Shown here in pieces: positions 21,236-33,059 of a stretch of 64,000 nucleotides of DNA. Made by a program: the position numbers and the translations under genes. The DNA lies in NCBI RefSeq assembly GCF_040954645.1, contig NC_092803.1, forward strand, positions 124,639,961 to 124,703,960, written 5' to 3'. The DNA comes from Diabrotica undecimpunctata (taxonomy: Eukaryota; Arthropoda; Insecta; Coleoptera; Chrysomelidae). Position 1 is the first letter of the stretch, and the number at the start of each line of letters is the position of its first letter. The notes beneath the pieces were generated by a model that had not been told where the DNA came from, did no database searches, and saw nothing but the letters and a program-made list of their open reading frames with translations.

Positions 21236-21508
21236 CGGTATTTAGGCAGCACACACCCTTCCGGTAGGGATCTATGGAGGAGTATCACCAAGCCGCAAGC
21301 CCTTATCTCTTGCCGTACTGCTCCACCATAGGCCAATCAGATACCAGCATATTCTAGACTAAGCCGCAGATTCATTTAGAATTTTAAACTGCTGCGTTAG
21401 CCTTTTTGTTTTCTGTACACCGAGCTGGGGATTTGAACTGACATCTCTCGCAGTGAAGCGAAGGAGAAGCCAGCCGCCCAGCCCGCTTGGCTATCCGATC
21501 GACATCTA
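21234..21508 (-). mobile_element. tRNA-derived SINE
   Basis: On the minus strand the 5' region contains TAGCCAAGCGGG, an exact match to the RNA polymerase III A box (TRGCNNAGYNGG). About 45 bases on comes AGTTCAAATCC, a B box with two differences. A tRNA-unrelated body of about 190 bases follows, ending CTAAATACCGGG directly at the (AT)n tract, which could be its tail. The head resembles a Leu/Ser-type tRNA but too loosely to name it. Confidence 0.68.
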
Positions 21509-21519
21509 AATACCCACTA

Positions 21520-22115
21520 TGATGTTAAATCAAAATAGATGGGAAAATAATAAAGTAGGAAGCAAGGTTTAGATATCTGAGAATAGATATAACTAGTTAC
21601 GAAGATGTTAAAGAAGAAGTACGACAATAAAGCTTAAAAGCAAGTAAAGTGGCGGGATCTCTTAATGAAATAATCTGAAAGAACAAACACCTAAGACAAG
21701 ATAAAAAAACAAGAATCTATAAAGCAGCAATTAGACCTATATTAACATAAATGGCGGAGAAAAAACCTGACACATCTTAAACGAGACGGCTACTAGAAAC
21801 AAAGAGATGAAAATACGACGAATATTAGGGAGAAGTCTGTTGAATAGGGAGAGAAGCAAAAACTTAAGAAGAGCATGCAATATAGAATACATAAATGGAT
21901 GGGTGACAAAACCGAAACAATAATGGAACGAACACATTAGTAGAATGGCCGAGGATAGGATAGTACGAATAGCACGGGATAAGTCACCAAATGGACGAAG
22001 AGGTATTGGCAGACCAAGAAAAAGATGGTGCAATAATTTTAACAATTTAGGAGGCTAATATTGCAGAAGAAACAGGTTTTAAAGCTTATATACAAGAAGG
22101 AAAAAGAAAATAGAA
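21520..22115 (+). pseudogene. Degraded LINE C-terminus
   Basis: The plus strand yields FRYLRIDITSYEDVKEEVRQ, KTRIYKAAIRPILT, then, across several frames, blocks corresponding to WNEHISRMAEDR-type and GRRGIGRPRKRW-type C-terminal motifs. Stops occur about every 20 codons. It is an old 5'-truncated RTE-like copy followed by a (TA)n tract. Confidence 0.7.
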
Positions 22116-22122
22116 TATAGAA

Positions 22123-22123
<1 letters not shown>

Positions 22124-22188
<65 letters not shown>
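22124..22188. repeat. (TA)n microsatellite
   Basis: Follows the LINE 3' end directly. Confidence 0.95.
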
Positions 22189-22192
<4 letters not shown>

Positions 22193-22689
22193 TTATATAG
22201 ATTTTTATCATCAGAAAAAAAAGGATACTTCAATATTTTGAGATGTTATGACAAACAGAAATCAAATCTTCAGCTAATCGTATAAAATAAAGCTGGGAGT
22301 ATACGAACATGTACATAGTTTTATAATCTTGGAGAACTTCAGACAGACAAAAACAGTTACTACGTTCGAAGCATCATTTTTTCAGTGTACACATAACCAT
22401 GCCATATCTGAAAGCCAAACATAGATAAAGGAAAGGCAGGGTCAGATACATTTTAGTGTAATGTACAAAACTAAAAAAAATATGTAATTTACGAAAATCA
22501 GATTATGTCTGTAATAAACGAAAAATAAAAAAATCATATAATATACAAGATTTGTTTTTAATTATTTTAAGCAATAAGAATACACCTAATCTACAAGATT
22601 ATTCAGCATTTTTTCTTTAACCTAATTTTTCTAAGATTTTTCATAAACTAGATGTCACCTGGTCCATCCTAGCTTTTTCTGACATGAAA
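22189..22689. other. No recognised feature
   Basis: AT-rich sequence; nothing supported. Confidence 0.4.
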
Positions 22690-23520
22690 TGCCCACTTCT
22701 TTGTTTTTGGTTACAATGCACAATACTAACTAAGCCTTGCCCAATTTCAAACATTACACAAGCTCGAACAGTTTAGTCCTCTTGAGCCTGCGCATCTGGG
22801 GTTGATTGACAAGAAGATGAAGTACCTTATGGTTGGAATGCTTATGGAGCCCCTTTTCATGTCTTTTGGCGAATTCCTAATTTCATTTAAAATACTATCG
22901 ACTTTAAGGTCTTTACATAAATCGTCATTCCAAACATACCAAGGAGCATATACAATATTTCTTAGTATTCGGAGCGTTTTTAAATTTCTATAATTGCTTT
23001 TTTGGTACAGCTCCATAATTGTAGGCCATAGATCCACACCAGTTTTAATGTCTGTTTGCAAATCAGTACTTTGTTCTGAATGGAAAGTTGAAGGTACTTA
23101 CCTATCAGCCAATACATATGTTTGCACTTTATATTCAACTGTTTAATTTTCATTTTAACATGCTCTTTCCATTTAAGTTTGACTTCCAGATGTAAACCTA
23201 GTTATTACGCTGTTTTCTTATTAGTAAAAATTATATTGTTTAAGATAATTGGGAGATAATTGATTTTATTGTTAATAAAGTTGATATAAACTGATTTCTG
23301 TTTATTAAACTTTATACTCAATTTTTTGAACCATCATGATATGCCTATAATTGCATTTTGTAGGTTTACCGAAGATATTTGCTCCTAATGTCAGGACTAC
23401 TGTATCATTAACAAATGTGGCTAGTTAAATATTTTCTCTTTTAGAAGTGTCAGATATATACAAAAGATATAGTACTGATCCAAGAACGCTACCTTGTGTA
23501 ACTCCTGCGTTTATTAGCTT
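22690..23520 (-). pseudogene. Jockey-clade LINE, RT core to C-terminus
   Basis: Minus strand near 23505-23400 reads AGVTQGSVLGSVLYLLYISD and LATFVNDTVVLT, the RT box with ADD decayed to VND. At 22990-22880 it reads NLKTLRILRNIVYAPWYVWN and DDLCKDLKVDSI, the Jockey C-terminal signature (LR.I..APWYV.N). Stops are frequent between. An earlier-diverged relative of the Jockey at 59.5-64 kb. Confidence 0.78.
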
Positions 23521-24445
23521 TAACTAGAATACTCGTTTTCCATCTTAATGTGTGTACTCGTTTATGGGTACATATCAATACTCTAACCCCAAACCTAATT
23601 TTTTACGAAAAGGGAACTTAAGTACACACATTTGACGTATTCTAAGCGATAAAAACAATAATTTCTAGAAAGAGTTAATTGAAAATGCAGTCTCGTTCAA
23701 AGTTTTTAAATGCAAGAGAAATTACCATGCCACACCATGTTATAAAGAAGTCAATGTATGTGCAGAAAGCAGCAAGGTCTTATGTTGGTATTAAAATTTT
23801 TGTCAAATTCTTGGATTTTGAAAATACAATGAAATTTGTTACTTCAATTTAAAATTTTTGTTATGGTCAATTGTGGTTTAATACTGTATAAATACAATGT
23901 TTAACTTAAACATGCCACAAGTAAACAATTTCGAAGATTAAAATTGAAAGAGTCGAAATTACAGTCTATGACCAAGAGGTTATATTATAAAGCTGTAAAA
24001 CGTACATGTTACACAATATCTCAATACACATTTATACCAATATCTCATTTAAAATTAACCTTGCAAAACAAAGAGCATTATTGACCCGAAAACAAAAAAA
24101 GATAATACTTCATAAAGTTTATATTTGTAATAATATTGTCAGAACTCAATATCGTACTAAAATCATTTCCGGTAAACTTTATAGCACAAAATACCGTCCA
24201 AATTAACTATCAAAGCTAATAACAAAATAATATTACAAATTTTATTCCTACTTTTTATTCTACTTGAATATTTTTGCTTGTTAAGCTGTTTTCCTTTTAT
24301 ATAAAATTTTTCAAGAGTCTACCAGCTGGATAACAAGTAAATTCCGTCTTATTTTAAATATAATATATGAGTGCTTGAGATCAGGCTTCTAGTAAATTAA
24401 AATTACATTATAACAAGAATTTAGCTACTCCAACATTCTCTAAAA
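23521..24445. other. No recognised feature
   Basis: AT-rich sequence without supported coding or structural elements. Confidence 0.4.
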
Positions 24446-24448
24446 TCC

Positions 24449-24635
24449 AGAAGTATCGGCTAAAAACTTTGGCGTCATTAATTTCAATTATATGAGAAGT
24501 TTTGCGGACGCTAACCGAAAAATTGAAGAAGAAAAGGGCTATAATTTATTAAAGAAAAGGTATAGAGCACAACTCCGTGAAAAATCCACTGAATTAGAAC
24601 ATATTGTGTTAAGAAGAATAGGTTGGCCTTGTTAA
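24449..24635 (+). pseudogene. Coding-like fragment of unknown family
   Basis: One plus-strand frame stays open for about 60 codons and reads MRSFADANRKIEEEKGYN, LLKKRYRAQLREK and ELEHIVLRRIGWPC before a stop. The composition (charged, helical, few low-complexity runs) differs from the AT-rich background. I do not recognise the family. It may be the C-terminus of a transposon protein. Confidence 0.3.
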
Positions 24636-24639
24636 ACAG

Positions 24640-26290
24640 TTGAAAACTGGAACAAAGTGATAGGACACGTATTTTATTACTTCTATTCAACAGAGGCGCA
24701 TTCGTAAACTATATATGTATGTTAACTTTATTTTATTTCTAGTTTCGACAGAAGTTATGATTTAAATGCCAGAACTTTTTTATAAAAAAGATAGAGATCT
24801 AATTTTAAACAAATTTTTTTTTTCGTCGATTATATTTTTATGTAACAGTATCTAACAAAAAATAAAACATTAATTAGAAATTAATTAAGCCTCAAAGTTC
24901 CCGTTACATTACAAATTTTTTAACCTATTGATTTTTATAGCTGAAGTGAAGAAAAAGATTAAATCCTCGGTGCTTGGAAAAATTCACCATATCTCCGTAA
25001 ATATGGACCAATTTCTTTTTTTTTATCTGGGGTAGCTGAAAATTTTGTAAAGATTGTCGATATATTTTTAGGCGATTAAAATTTTATTGACTTTTAACAT
25101 TTCTCTTTAAATTAATCTTCATCATCTTTATTTTACACATGTTATATTCCTTTAACCTCTTTAAATAAACATTTTTTATTATTCCATGAACTTAATATTT
25201 CATAAACAAAGACAAACAGAAATAGCTCTTTTCTTCACAAAACAGCAGAGGCAATTTTATGTAGTTAGGTATTGCAGGTATTTATTTATTAACTTGCAAA
25301 CACCTCTAGGTATTTAACTTAGTACTCGATTTTAAGGCACAAAAAACAGAAAGAATATTTGTGGTTAATGGATCACTTTGAACAAAATATATACTGGGGT
25401 AAACTAAATGTACTGTCATAAAAATAAAACAATATACCTTTAGAAAAATCGAACAAAAAGCTAATTTTATATGTCAGTATATCTGAAATATAAAGAAACA
25501 TATGAAATATATAAGAAGAGAAATTTACATTATTAAAACAAATTTCCTCCAAGACAAGAAAAATTAACAAAATCTTTTTACATTTTTACTTTTCTTTATT
25601 CAGAAAAATTTATTATAAATTTTATTATTGTTACAATAAATTATGTTTTTATATTTAACCTGTAAACATGTTATTATTCTAACAAGAATGTTCTTGTAGA
25701 TTCTCTGAAATCAGTCTGGCGCCCCCTTTTCTTCGTGAAAGGTCAACACCGATGCGAGCCACGATGAGACTGGTCTTCCTCGATGGTGTTCGAGAAAATT
25801 CAGGTCAACATCTGTCTGTTCGAAGGGAATCGCCGGAATTCTCGATTAACGGCATTTTATATTTAAAGATGAAATTTTGTTGAAGTTAGTTTTGAAAATC
25901 GCGTCGAGTTTCGAATTGTAACGCGTATTGTAATAAATGTAAATAATTTATATGATTATTAGTGTGTAATAAATTAGTTATATTGTACAAATAAAGAGTT
26001 TAAAATAAACTTGTAAGTGTTATAAATGAAGAACCTTTGATAATAAATAAAGGCAATAAATTAGATTAATAAAAATGCACATGAGATTAATAAAAATGCA
26101 CAAATACAAAAAGCAATGAAAAGAATTAGTCAAAAAATTATCAGATCAAGTTTTGCCTGATCACTCGAAAACTCAACAAAAACGTATCATGTGTTCGGTA
26201 CCGAACCAAAATTATATTATTATAATAACCAAAAATTTAAATTAAACTTCACCAAACTGACTCTATAATGATAATATTAATGTTGTACTT
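24640..26290. other. Mostly featureless AT-rich interval
   Basis: The only compositional break is a GC-richer block at about 25715-25860, without an open frame. A short direct repeat, GATTAATAAAAATGCACA, occurs twice at about 26062-26100. Confidence 0.45.
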
Positions 26291-26293
26291 AAC

Positions 26294-26694
26294 TTAAGAG
26301 CGTAGACACAAAATTTCGGGCCAATGCTTTTTAAATGCAATAATTTTTTTCAAATCCTGAGAAAACTAACAAATATTTTTGAAAAATTTAAACGCAGAAT
26401 GAAAAAATACATTATTACCGGGGGCCGAAAGTCCCTTAGAATAAACAAAAAGTTTTTTTGAATGAGATATTTGAAATTAAAAATCACACTAAATTTTCTC
26501 TTTTTTTTTTCACCCCTGTAACTTATTAAAATAAACATTATAGAAGTTTTCAGGGACTTTCGGCCCTCAGTAATAATGTATTCTTTCATTTTGCGTTAAA
26601 ATTTTTAAAAAATACTTATTAGTTTTCTCAGGATTCGAAAAAAATGAATGCATTTAAAAAGCATTGGCCCGAAATTTTGCGTCTACGCTCTTAA
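26294..26694. mobile_element. TTAA-flanked palindromic MITE
   Basis: TTAA lies at 26294-26297 and 26691-26694. Between them the two arms (26298 to about 26445, and about 26540 to 26690) are inverted copies with roughly 90% identity, beginning GAGCGTAGAC. The arms include matching blocks AAATTTCGGGCCAATG and GGGCCGAAAGTCCCT. The centre of about 95 bases is unpaired. There is no coding capacity. TTAA could be a piggyBac-type duplication, although the termini differ from both piggyBac elements here. Confidence 0.82.
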
Positions 26695-27375
26695 CGTTGA
26701 ACTTTGTCATGTTTCCAGCCGTAGATAGGTCTTAGCCCACCATATGAATAGTCCTAAAAACCATACTAAGGAACCCATATCATTCAAATATTAAGAAACA
26801 TCCTTGATACAGAAATAACAGGAATAAAAAAAATATTCTTGGAGAGGAATCAAAACCTACAATCTCCAAAATCCAAAATTTACCGGTAGCAGGTAACATC
26901 CAAAGAAATAACATCAAGGCAACTTAAAATGCCTGTATGAAAAACATAGGTATTCGCCTTTGATCTAACTGCGTTTTTATACAAGAGGAAAACAAAACTT
27001 ATTATTACCATCAAAAGAATGTAAAAACAGTACTTACCAACGCCATGTTGGTTCAAATACAACTGAGTTCGAAAATCAGAGTATTTGTCAATTTATATCG
27101 ACGATAATTTTACGTGGCTACTGCTCACATAAAAACAGAATGTCTATTTAAAAATAAATTCTAAATATGTTTAAGAAATAAAATTAAATTTAACTACAAA
27201 TAAAGCATGTTATATGAATTGTAACATTATGTGGCTATGTAGAGAACTGCTTATATTATTTTTTATCATCAACACTTTATTAATTTAACAACCGTTGTGA
27301 GTTAAAAAAAATGTTTGCGTAATTGCAGATTATTTAAATTAAACAATATATCATTTTATAAAAATCAAATCAATA
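26695..27375. other. No recognised feature
   Basis: AT-rich; no supported features. Confidence 0.4.
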
Positions 27376-27379
27376 TTGT

Positions 27380-28260
27380 TTGAAGCGACGCAGCTACGCG
27401 CAAAATCAATTTCAAATACAATGTGTAGCAACTCGACGGTAAAAATCGACAAAAATCAAAAAGGGTTTTAGAGGTGGAAAGTGCAGCTTGCTTATGCAAT
27501 TTTTGGATTTTGCCGCAATTAAAATCAGTTTCTATAAAGTGTTAAATATATAAAGGTTGCGCGGTTTTTGTATTTTTTTTTACGATTCTCGTGAGATCAA
27601 TCACCTTTTCATTGACCGGTCACTATGGAATTTTTATTGTTAAAGTCCAGTCTTCAAAACCTGTGACATGAAATTTCGGTTTTGGTTTTGGCAACAAATG
27701 TGAGATATTTAAAGTATGCCTAAAAAATGCAGAATTTAAGCTTTCACATTACAAATGATCTAAAATATTTAAAACTATTTTTTTTTATTATAAAATTATT
27801 TTTTATAAACTACTTCAGTTATATTTAAAAAAAATCCGGCTTTGTAGAAGTATTTTACGTGTCGTGCAATCGTTTGTAATGTGAAAGTTTAAATTCGGCG
27901 TTTTTTAGGCATATTTTAAATGACTCATATTTGTTGGCAAAAATCAGAACCGAAATTTTATGCCATAGGTTTTAAAGACTGGCCTTTATCAATGAAAATT
28001 TCATAGTGATCGGTTAATGAAAAAGTAATACATTTTAATAATTTCATGAGAATCGTAAAAAATGGCAAAAATCGCGCAACGGTTAGTTATTTATCACTAT
28101 AAAAACTCACTTTAATTGCGGCCAAATCCAAAAATTGTATAAAAAAGCTGCACTCCTTTTGTCGATAGAAGACTGATAAAATAAATGTCGAATTTTTACC
28201 GACGCGTTGATACAAATTTTATTTAAAATTGATTAACGGGTTTTAGCCGCGTCGCTTCAA
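27380..28260. repeat. Foldback repeat, copy 1 (about 430-bp arms)
   Basis: The segment reads as two inverted arms meeting near 27800. Both outer ends carry TTGAAGCGACGC; paired inner landmarks include ACGATTCTCGTGAGATCA with ACGATTCTCATGAAATTA, and TTTCACATTACAAA with TTTGTAATGTGAAA. It has no coding capacity. Downstream sequence to about 28460 (TTGATTTTTTCCGTTTTT, AAATTCAGCTTGTT) also recurs with copy 2 at 41.3-41.45 kb, so the repeat unit extends beyond the palindrome. A further fragment lies at 54.17 kb. Confidence 0.8.
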
Positions 28261-28589
28261 GCGTTATTTGTGAGAAAACGATTTATTTGGCACAAAAAGT
28301 GCTAAAAAAAATTTTTGTTTAAAATTGTCTCAGCTAAATTTTTTACTTGAAATATTTTTTTTATGACGCACAGATTTTTGGGAAAATTGATTTTTTCCGT
28401 TTTTTCCTCTAAGAAGCATTTTTTCTGAGAACATTTTCAGAAAAATTCAGCTTGTTCATATGATTTTTAGATGTTCAGTAGCATTTTTGTTTCTGATGAC
28501 TGGGGTAAAAATAAATAAATTTATTTATAACAAAACTAAAGCATCACTGGCATTTGGTAATTCGTTTTTTAGATAGCTCTATTCGATTT

Positions 28590-29105
28590 ACGTCATCATC
28601 ATCATCATCTTTTGGCTCTACAACTCTATGTGAATCTTGGCCGCGTTTACTATTTTTCTCCATTGTTGTCGGTCCTAAGTTTGTTTTTTACATTGCTGCA
28701 TTCCCATTTTGTGTAGATCACTGGCTACTGCGTCCTCTCTTCTCTTTCTTGGGCGACCAACTGACCTTCTGCCATCGGGCCTTTCCCAGAATGTGGCGTT
28801 CAGGGGTCTTTCGTCACTCGATCTTAGTACGTAGCCCGCTCATCTTATTCGGTTTGCTTTAATATAGCGTACTATGTTTTCATCTCCATATACTGTCTGG
28901 AGTTCATCATTGTGTCTTCTTTTCCATTCTTCTGTTGTCTCTTCTCTGCAAGGCCCATAGATAGTCCGCAGTATCTTTCTTTCCAGTACCAGTAATTTTG
29001 TCGTCTCCCGTTGGTTCAGAGTCCATGTCTCGCTTCCATGCGTTATTGTGGGAGGAAATATTGTCTTGTACACTCTTATTTTTGCTGGTATTGACAGTAT
29101 TTTTC
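28590..29105 (-). pseudogene. RTE-like LINE 3' end
   Basis: Minus strand: MYKTIFPPTITHGSETWTLN, LLVLERKILRTIYGPCR, then SSDERPLNATFWERPDGRRS, VGRPRKR and a terminal DRQQWRKIVNAAKIH. It ends in a (GAT)n tail at about 28592-28608, the LINE 3' end. The first 78 codons are open; one shift follows. Related to the pieces at 63 and 63.6 kb. Insertion is 5'-truncated. Confidence 0.82.
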
Positions 29106-29399
29106 AGTTAAGTATTCGATTTACGTTGGATTAAAAAAAAGCCTAAAAAAAGACGTGTGGAAAATTGCTTTATCATAAGCCAAGAAAATACATGTTTTTA
29201 TCCATACCGATTTTGACATTTGAAATTCAATTTTCTACAAATTAATTTTTTTGGTATTTTTCACGCGCAATACCGATGGTTTTAATTATTATTATATAAT
29301 ATGTTATAAATATCTAGAAGATATGAAAATTTTTATCGAGGATGGGATTCAAAATAACAAGTTATTGGTTTAAAGATTTTTTTTCTTCCTTTCTTTTTT

Positions 29400-29486
29400 T
29401 TTCTTCCAAAGAATGGAGGAGTTTAAGGGAGGCCTATATCCAGCAGTGGACGTGATAAATGAAGGCTGGATGATAATGATGATGGT
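29400..29486 (+). pseudogene. Very short LINE 3' end with (GAT)n tail
   Basis: Reads GGAGGCCTATATCCAGCAGT then GGAC, and about 25 bases later GATGATAATGATGATGG. The 'EAYIQQWT' ending plus GAT tail is the 3' terminus of an RTE-type LINE common in insects. It is only about 90 bp long. Confidence 0.6.
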
Positions 29487-29629
29487 TTGAAGATTATCAT
29501 CCTATTGTTTATAACTTTGTCAAGCATTCCTGGGGCTGTTCAAATATTCCGATTTAAATTTAATAAAGTACGTAAGATAGGTCTAGTTTTTGTTGTGCAA
29601 GATTTTAAACCAATTTATTTTTTTTTTAA

Positions 29630-30135
29630 ATTTAGATTGCAAAATTATTTTCCGAAATCTATTAAATCTAGTGTAATGAAATTTAGTGGGCTGTTTTATA
29701 ATGTTAAAATTAAGATTTTCCAAACGATTTATAAAGGTCTTAAGTGCAATGTATGTGATTGAAAAACGTTGAATAATAAAATACTTGTTTCCCCCTCTTT
29801 TTTTATTAATTGCTATTTTGGAGCAAGGCTAATGAATTAAAACATAATTAAGTAGCCGTATTTTATAGAAAACTTAATTGTGGCTATTTTATTTCATTAA
29901 AACTTTGCTCCAAAATAAATGACTTTAAAGTTATACGTAAGGAAAGTAAAAAAAAACAATATTTTTAGTAATTTTTAAATATTTTATTTTTTTTTATTAG
30001 TGTTCCCGACCTACTTGAGAGGGAAGACAAGTCAATTATTAATAACAAAGTTATCACTTAACTATTTCTGCAAAAATCCGAATGTCACCTCTCACCTCCA
30101 CCTCAAAACAGATCCGCCCTGGTATATTAGATATT
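29630..30135 (+). repeat. Interspersed repeat R1, copy 1
   Basis: Starts near AGATTGCAAAATTATT and ends CAGATCCGCCCTGGT. Related copies lie at 48225-48625 (same orientation) and about 43570-43875 (opposite). It contains an internal dyad: TATTTTGGAGCAAGG and its inverted partner CTTTGCTCCAAAATA about 95 bases later. No coding capacity. Family unknown; could be a non-autonomous DNA transposon. Confidence 0.65.
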
Positions 30136-30139
30136 ATTC

Positions 30140-30812
30140 CGAAAATAAACAAAAAAAGTACAAACATAAGCAAAAACAATTTAATATAAATGTAAGACTT
30201 AATGAGTTTTTATGTTATGGTTCCACAAGTAACAATTTACTAATGGAAACAAATGACAAATTTTCTCCTACATTTTCCTAATATATCCAGTATGTTACAT
30301 AGTATAAAACACCGACAGAATAACATATTCCTAAGGGAAAACGTCTTTACACATTATTCCCTTTTATTTGGCGTTATAAAAAAGTTATACAGCTGCGGTA
30401 AAACATAACTGCCCTAGGCATATGTACCTTCACCCGGATCTGCTTTTTACAGTGAACACCGCTTTGTACCCTCAGCACAAATTTTCGTTTCGTTAGTCCA
30501 TTTTTTATTATGTCTAAGGCCTAGGGGGATAAATTTCAGAAGAACATTGTTCACGATAGAGACTAATACGCCCCAGGATTTGTTTTCCGAAGCTGAGTTA
30601 CTCTGCTTTTGTTATGTATCTAAGCAGGATATATAGCAGAGATTTTAAATGGGTGGTTCTCGTACAAAAATAGATAATGATTTTCAGCTTTTATTATTTA
30701 TTAATTTCGTTTCGAAAGTTTAAATTAGACTTGTTATCATATGTCTTTGATACACAACTGATGTCCTTCTCGTTGATGTGTCATACATAAATTTGAGCAA
30801 AGATATCGCCTC

Positions 30813-30815
<3 letters not shown>
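30140..30815. other. No recognised feature
   Basis: Nothing supported between the R1 repeat and the (AT)n tract. Confidence 0.4.

Positions 30816-30904
<89 letters not shown>
30816..30904. repeat. (AT)n microsatellite
   Basis: About 89 bases of AT dinucleotide abutting the 3' end of PLE-2. Confidence 0.95.
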
Positions 30905-30906
<2 letters not shown>

Positions 30907-31130
30907 AAATACTGGATATTATTGACTGTCGATATAAACAAACAACTCAGTTTATCAGGGGACTCAGGGCTGCAGTCAGTAGGTTTGGCCGGGATGTTAT
31001 AGAAACACTATTTTGACTTTTAAAAAAATCCACAAGGAAAATAATTCCTGTAGCTGGCTGTATACCACGTATAACAAAAGAGGTTAGTCTTTGTATGTGG
31101 GTATATTTTATTTTATAAAAACCCTTAAAA

Positions 31131-31192
31131 GGGCAACATTACAAGCACGAACGTTTTCGGAACAACTGTTCCATCATCAGGTTAAAATGCCT
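31131..31192 (-). ncRNA. Hammerhead motif, intact core (PLE-3 left)
   Basis: Minus strand: GGCA, AAC, CUGAUGA, unpaired U, helix II GGAACA/UGUUCC with a GU loop, GAA, self-complementary AACGUU, C, GU, and UGCC closing the outer helix I. All invariant core bases are present; the single U after the core is unusual. Confidence 0.68.
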
Positions 31193-31284
31193 AAAATAAG
31201 TAAGAACCATTTAATTACAGCAAACGTGGTTTAAAATTTTGACTAAGGTTAAAAACATTTTAGATCACTAACTTCCCGTTCCCA

Positions 31285-31530
31285 AGAACACACTAAAAAA
31301 GAGAACACTTCCACCTTCTCACAACATCTTGCACAACATAAACATACCCTCAACATACCAGAAGACGTCTCTTTGTTACATAATATACCCCAAAAAAATT
31401 TTCTAAAATTAGATCTATATGAAGACTTGGAAATAGTCAAGGAAAAGCAAAGAAGCCCCAACTGCGTTAATCGCCATGTATCTTTCAACCGTGACTTTCA
31501 ACCCTTACACCGACAACTCTTCTCATAACC
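31285..31530 (+). pseudogene. PLE-3 GIY-YIG C-terminal tail
   Basis: Reads TKKENTSTFSQHLAQHKHTL, then LLHNIPQKNFLKLDLYEDLE and IVKEKQRSPNCVNRHVSF before a stop near 31528. The H...H, then L.LYE.LEI, then N pattern is the end of the PLE nuclease domain. The catalytic GIY-YIG residues and all of the RT are absent. Confidence 0.7.
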
Positions 31531-32999
31531 CACACTTCTCAAATTTACCCCATCTTCTTCATATGTCCTTCCTCTATAAATGTCAACACCTTAATCCTTC
31601 TCAACAATTATTGTCTTTTAAAACAACCATTCTCTCTACACTACTGTCACAACACTCCCTCCAAAAGAATTTTTCATCCTCCTATTGTTAACATCATATC
31701 TTTTATACCTCACTATTTCATTATTTTACAATCTTCACGTTTTCACCATATTCCTGTCCATTCTTTTTTCTTTTGCTAGTTCTCTGTCTTTTCATATATC
31801 TACCATCCACCCATTAGTTCTAAACTCAGTAAACATTTAAACACAATCCAGCAATTCATCAGAATTCACTTTCTCCCACTTTACCTAAACCTTTAATCAA
31901 CCATTGCTCCCCCCTCTCTTAGTCAACAACTTAGTACACCATACTCACAAACAAAATTTCAGGCTTTTATGTATCGGATTTTAATATAACCAAAATATAT
32001 TTTGTTCAGGGTGCTAGATGCTTTAAGCATGAAGGACCTCTATCATCTCTAATTTTGTTGATTAACTCATTCATTTCTCTTTAACCCACTCTCCTTTATT
32101 CTTTAGTCATTCCATTTACTTTTATTCCTGCCAGGTCTCTGAGGATCTCAGTCTTTCCATAAATTTTTAAATTTAATCACATAAATTATAACTTTAATTC
32201 CTTCAGCCGGAAGATTTTCAATCACTTTTTCTCAATCTATTGGACTCACTTATATTAAAAAAATTTTTACGATACTAGCAGTATTAAACAATTTCATCTA
32301 CTTAAAAAAGTCTTACATTAGCTACAAATATATACTATTTATTTTTCCTTGTCCTAGATGTTAGCAACATAAAAGGACATTTCCATATATTTCAGCTAAT
32401 TCTTCACAAATTACACCTTTTAGACCACACTCCATACGATAAAGAGTAACATAAGCTGCCTAATGCATACGTCATCTTCTTAAACATGACCTTCAACAAC
32501 ACCAGTAATTTATATCTTTTACATCCAATATTAAATAATTATAGAAAAAAAAATTTTTTTAAATTCCAACACCTGGATTACTGTTATCATTTTAACATCA
32601 TCAAAGTTTTTTAATCTTTTGGCTGTAGTAATATAATGTTTAACTAACACTGTTTCATGGTTCATTGACATTTTGTTTTTTGACACCGCTCATGAATATT
32701 TCATCAATCAGTTGCCAACCGTAGTCCGTTTGAAGAGGTTTACTCTCCGGACACTGGAACTCACTTAAGCATGGGTGTATGTTACCTGAAGTAAAATCTA
32801 ATTAAAATATTAAACATCATATAATATTATAAACATCATGTACAATCTTTGGTAACATTTTTCATTTTAAAGGGTTTTTACCCAAATATTTTGGTGGCTC
32901 AGGCATGTTAACCTGTAAGTATAACCATTTTATTGTTTTTAACCTTAGTCAAAATTTTAAACCACGTTTGCTGTAATTAAATGGTTCTTACTTATTTTA

Positions 33000-33059
33000 G
33001 GCATTTTAACCTGATGATGGAACAGTTGTTCCGAAAACGTTCGTGCTTGTAATGTTGCC
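33000..33059 (+). ncRNA. Hammerhead motif, intact core (PLE-3 right)
   Basis: Plus strand copy of the 31.13-kb motif: CUGAUGA at 33011-33017, helix II GGAACA/UGUUCC, GAA, AACGUU, then C17 as the expected cleavage position. Outer helix I GGCA/UGCC encloses it. Confidence 0.7.

Noticed and set aside
25700..26000. TGGCGCCC near 25718 as a retroviral-type primer-binding site beside a solo LTR
   Set aside because: No TG...CA terminal repeat, no second LTR and no gag/pol sequence were found; eight bases alone are not evidence.
29487..29762. 91-codon Phe/Ile-rich frame as a membrane protein gene
   Set aside because: It overlaps the noncoding R1 repeat, whose other copies do not keep this frame open.
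30720..31002. Open frames of alternating Tyr-Ile on both strands
   Set aside because: They are translations of the (AT)n microsatellite.
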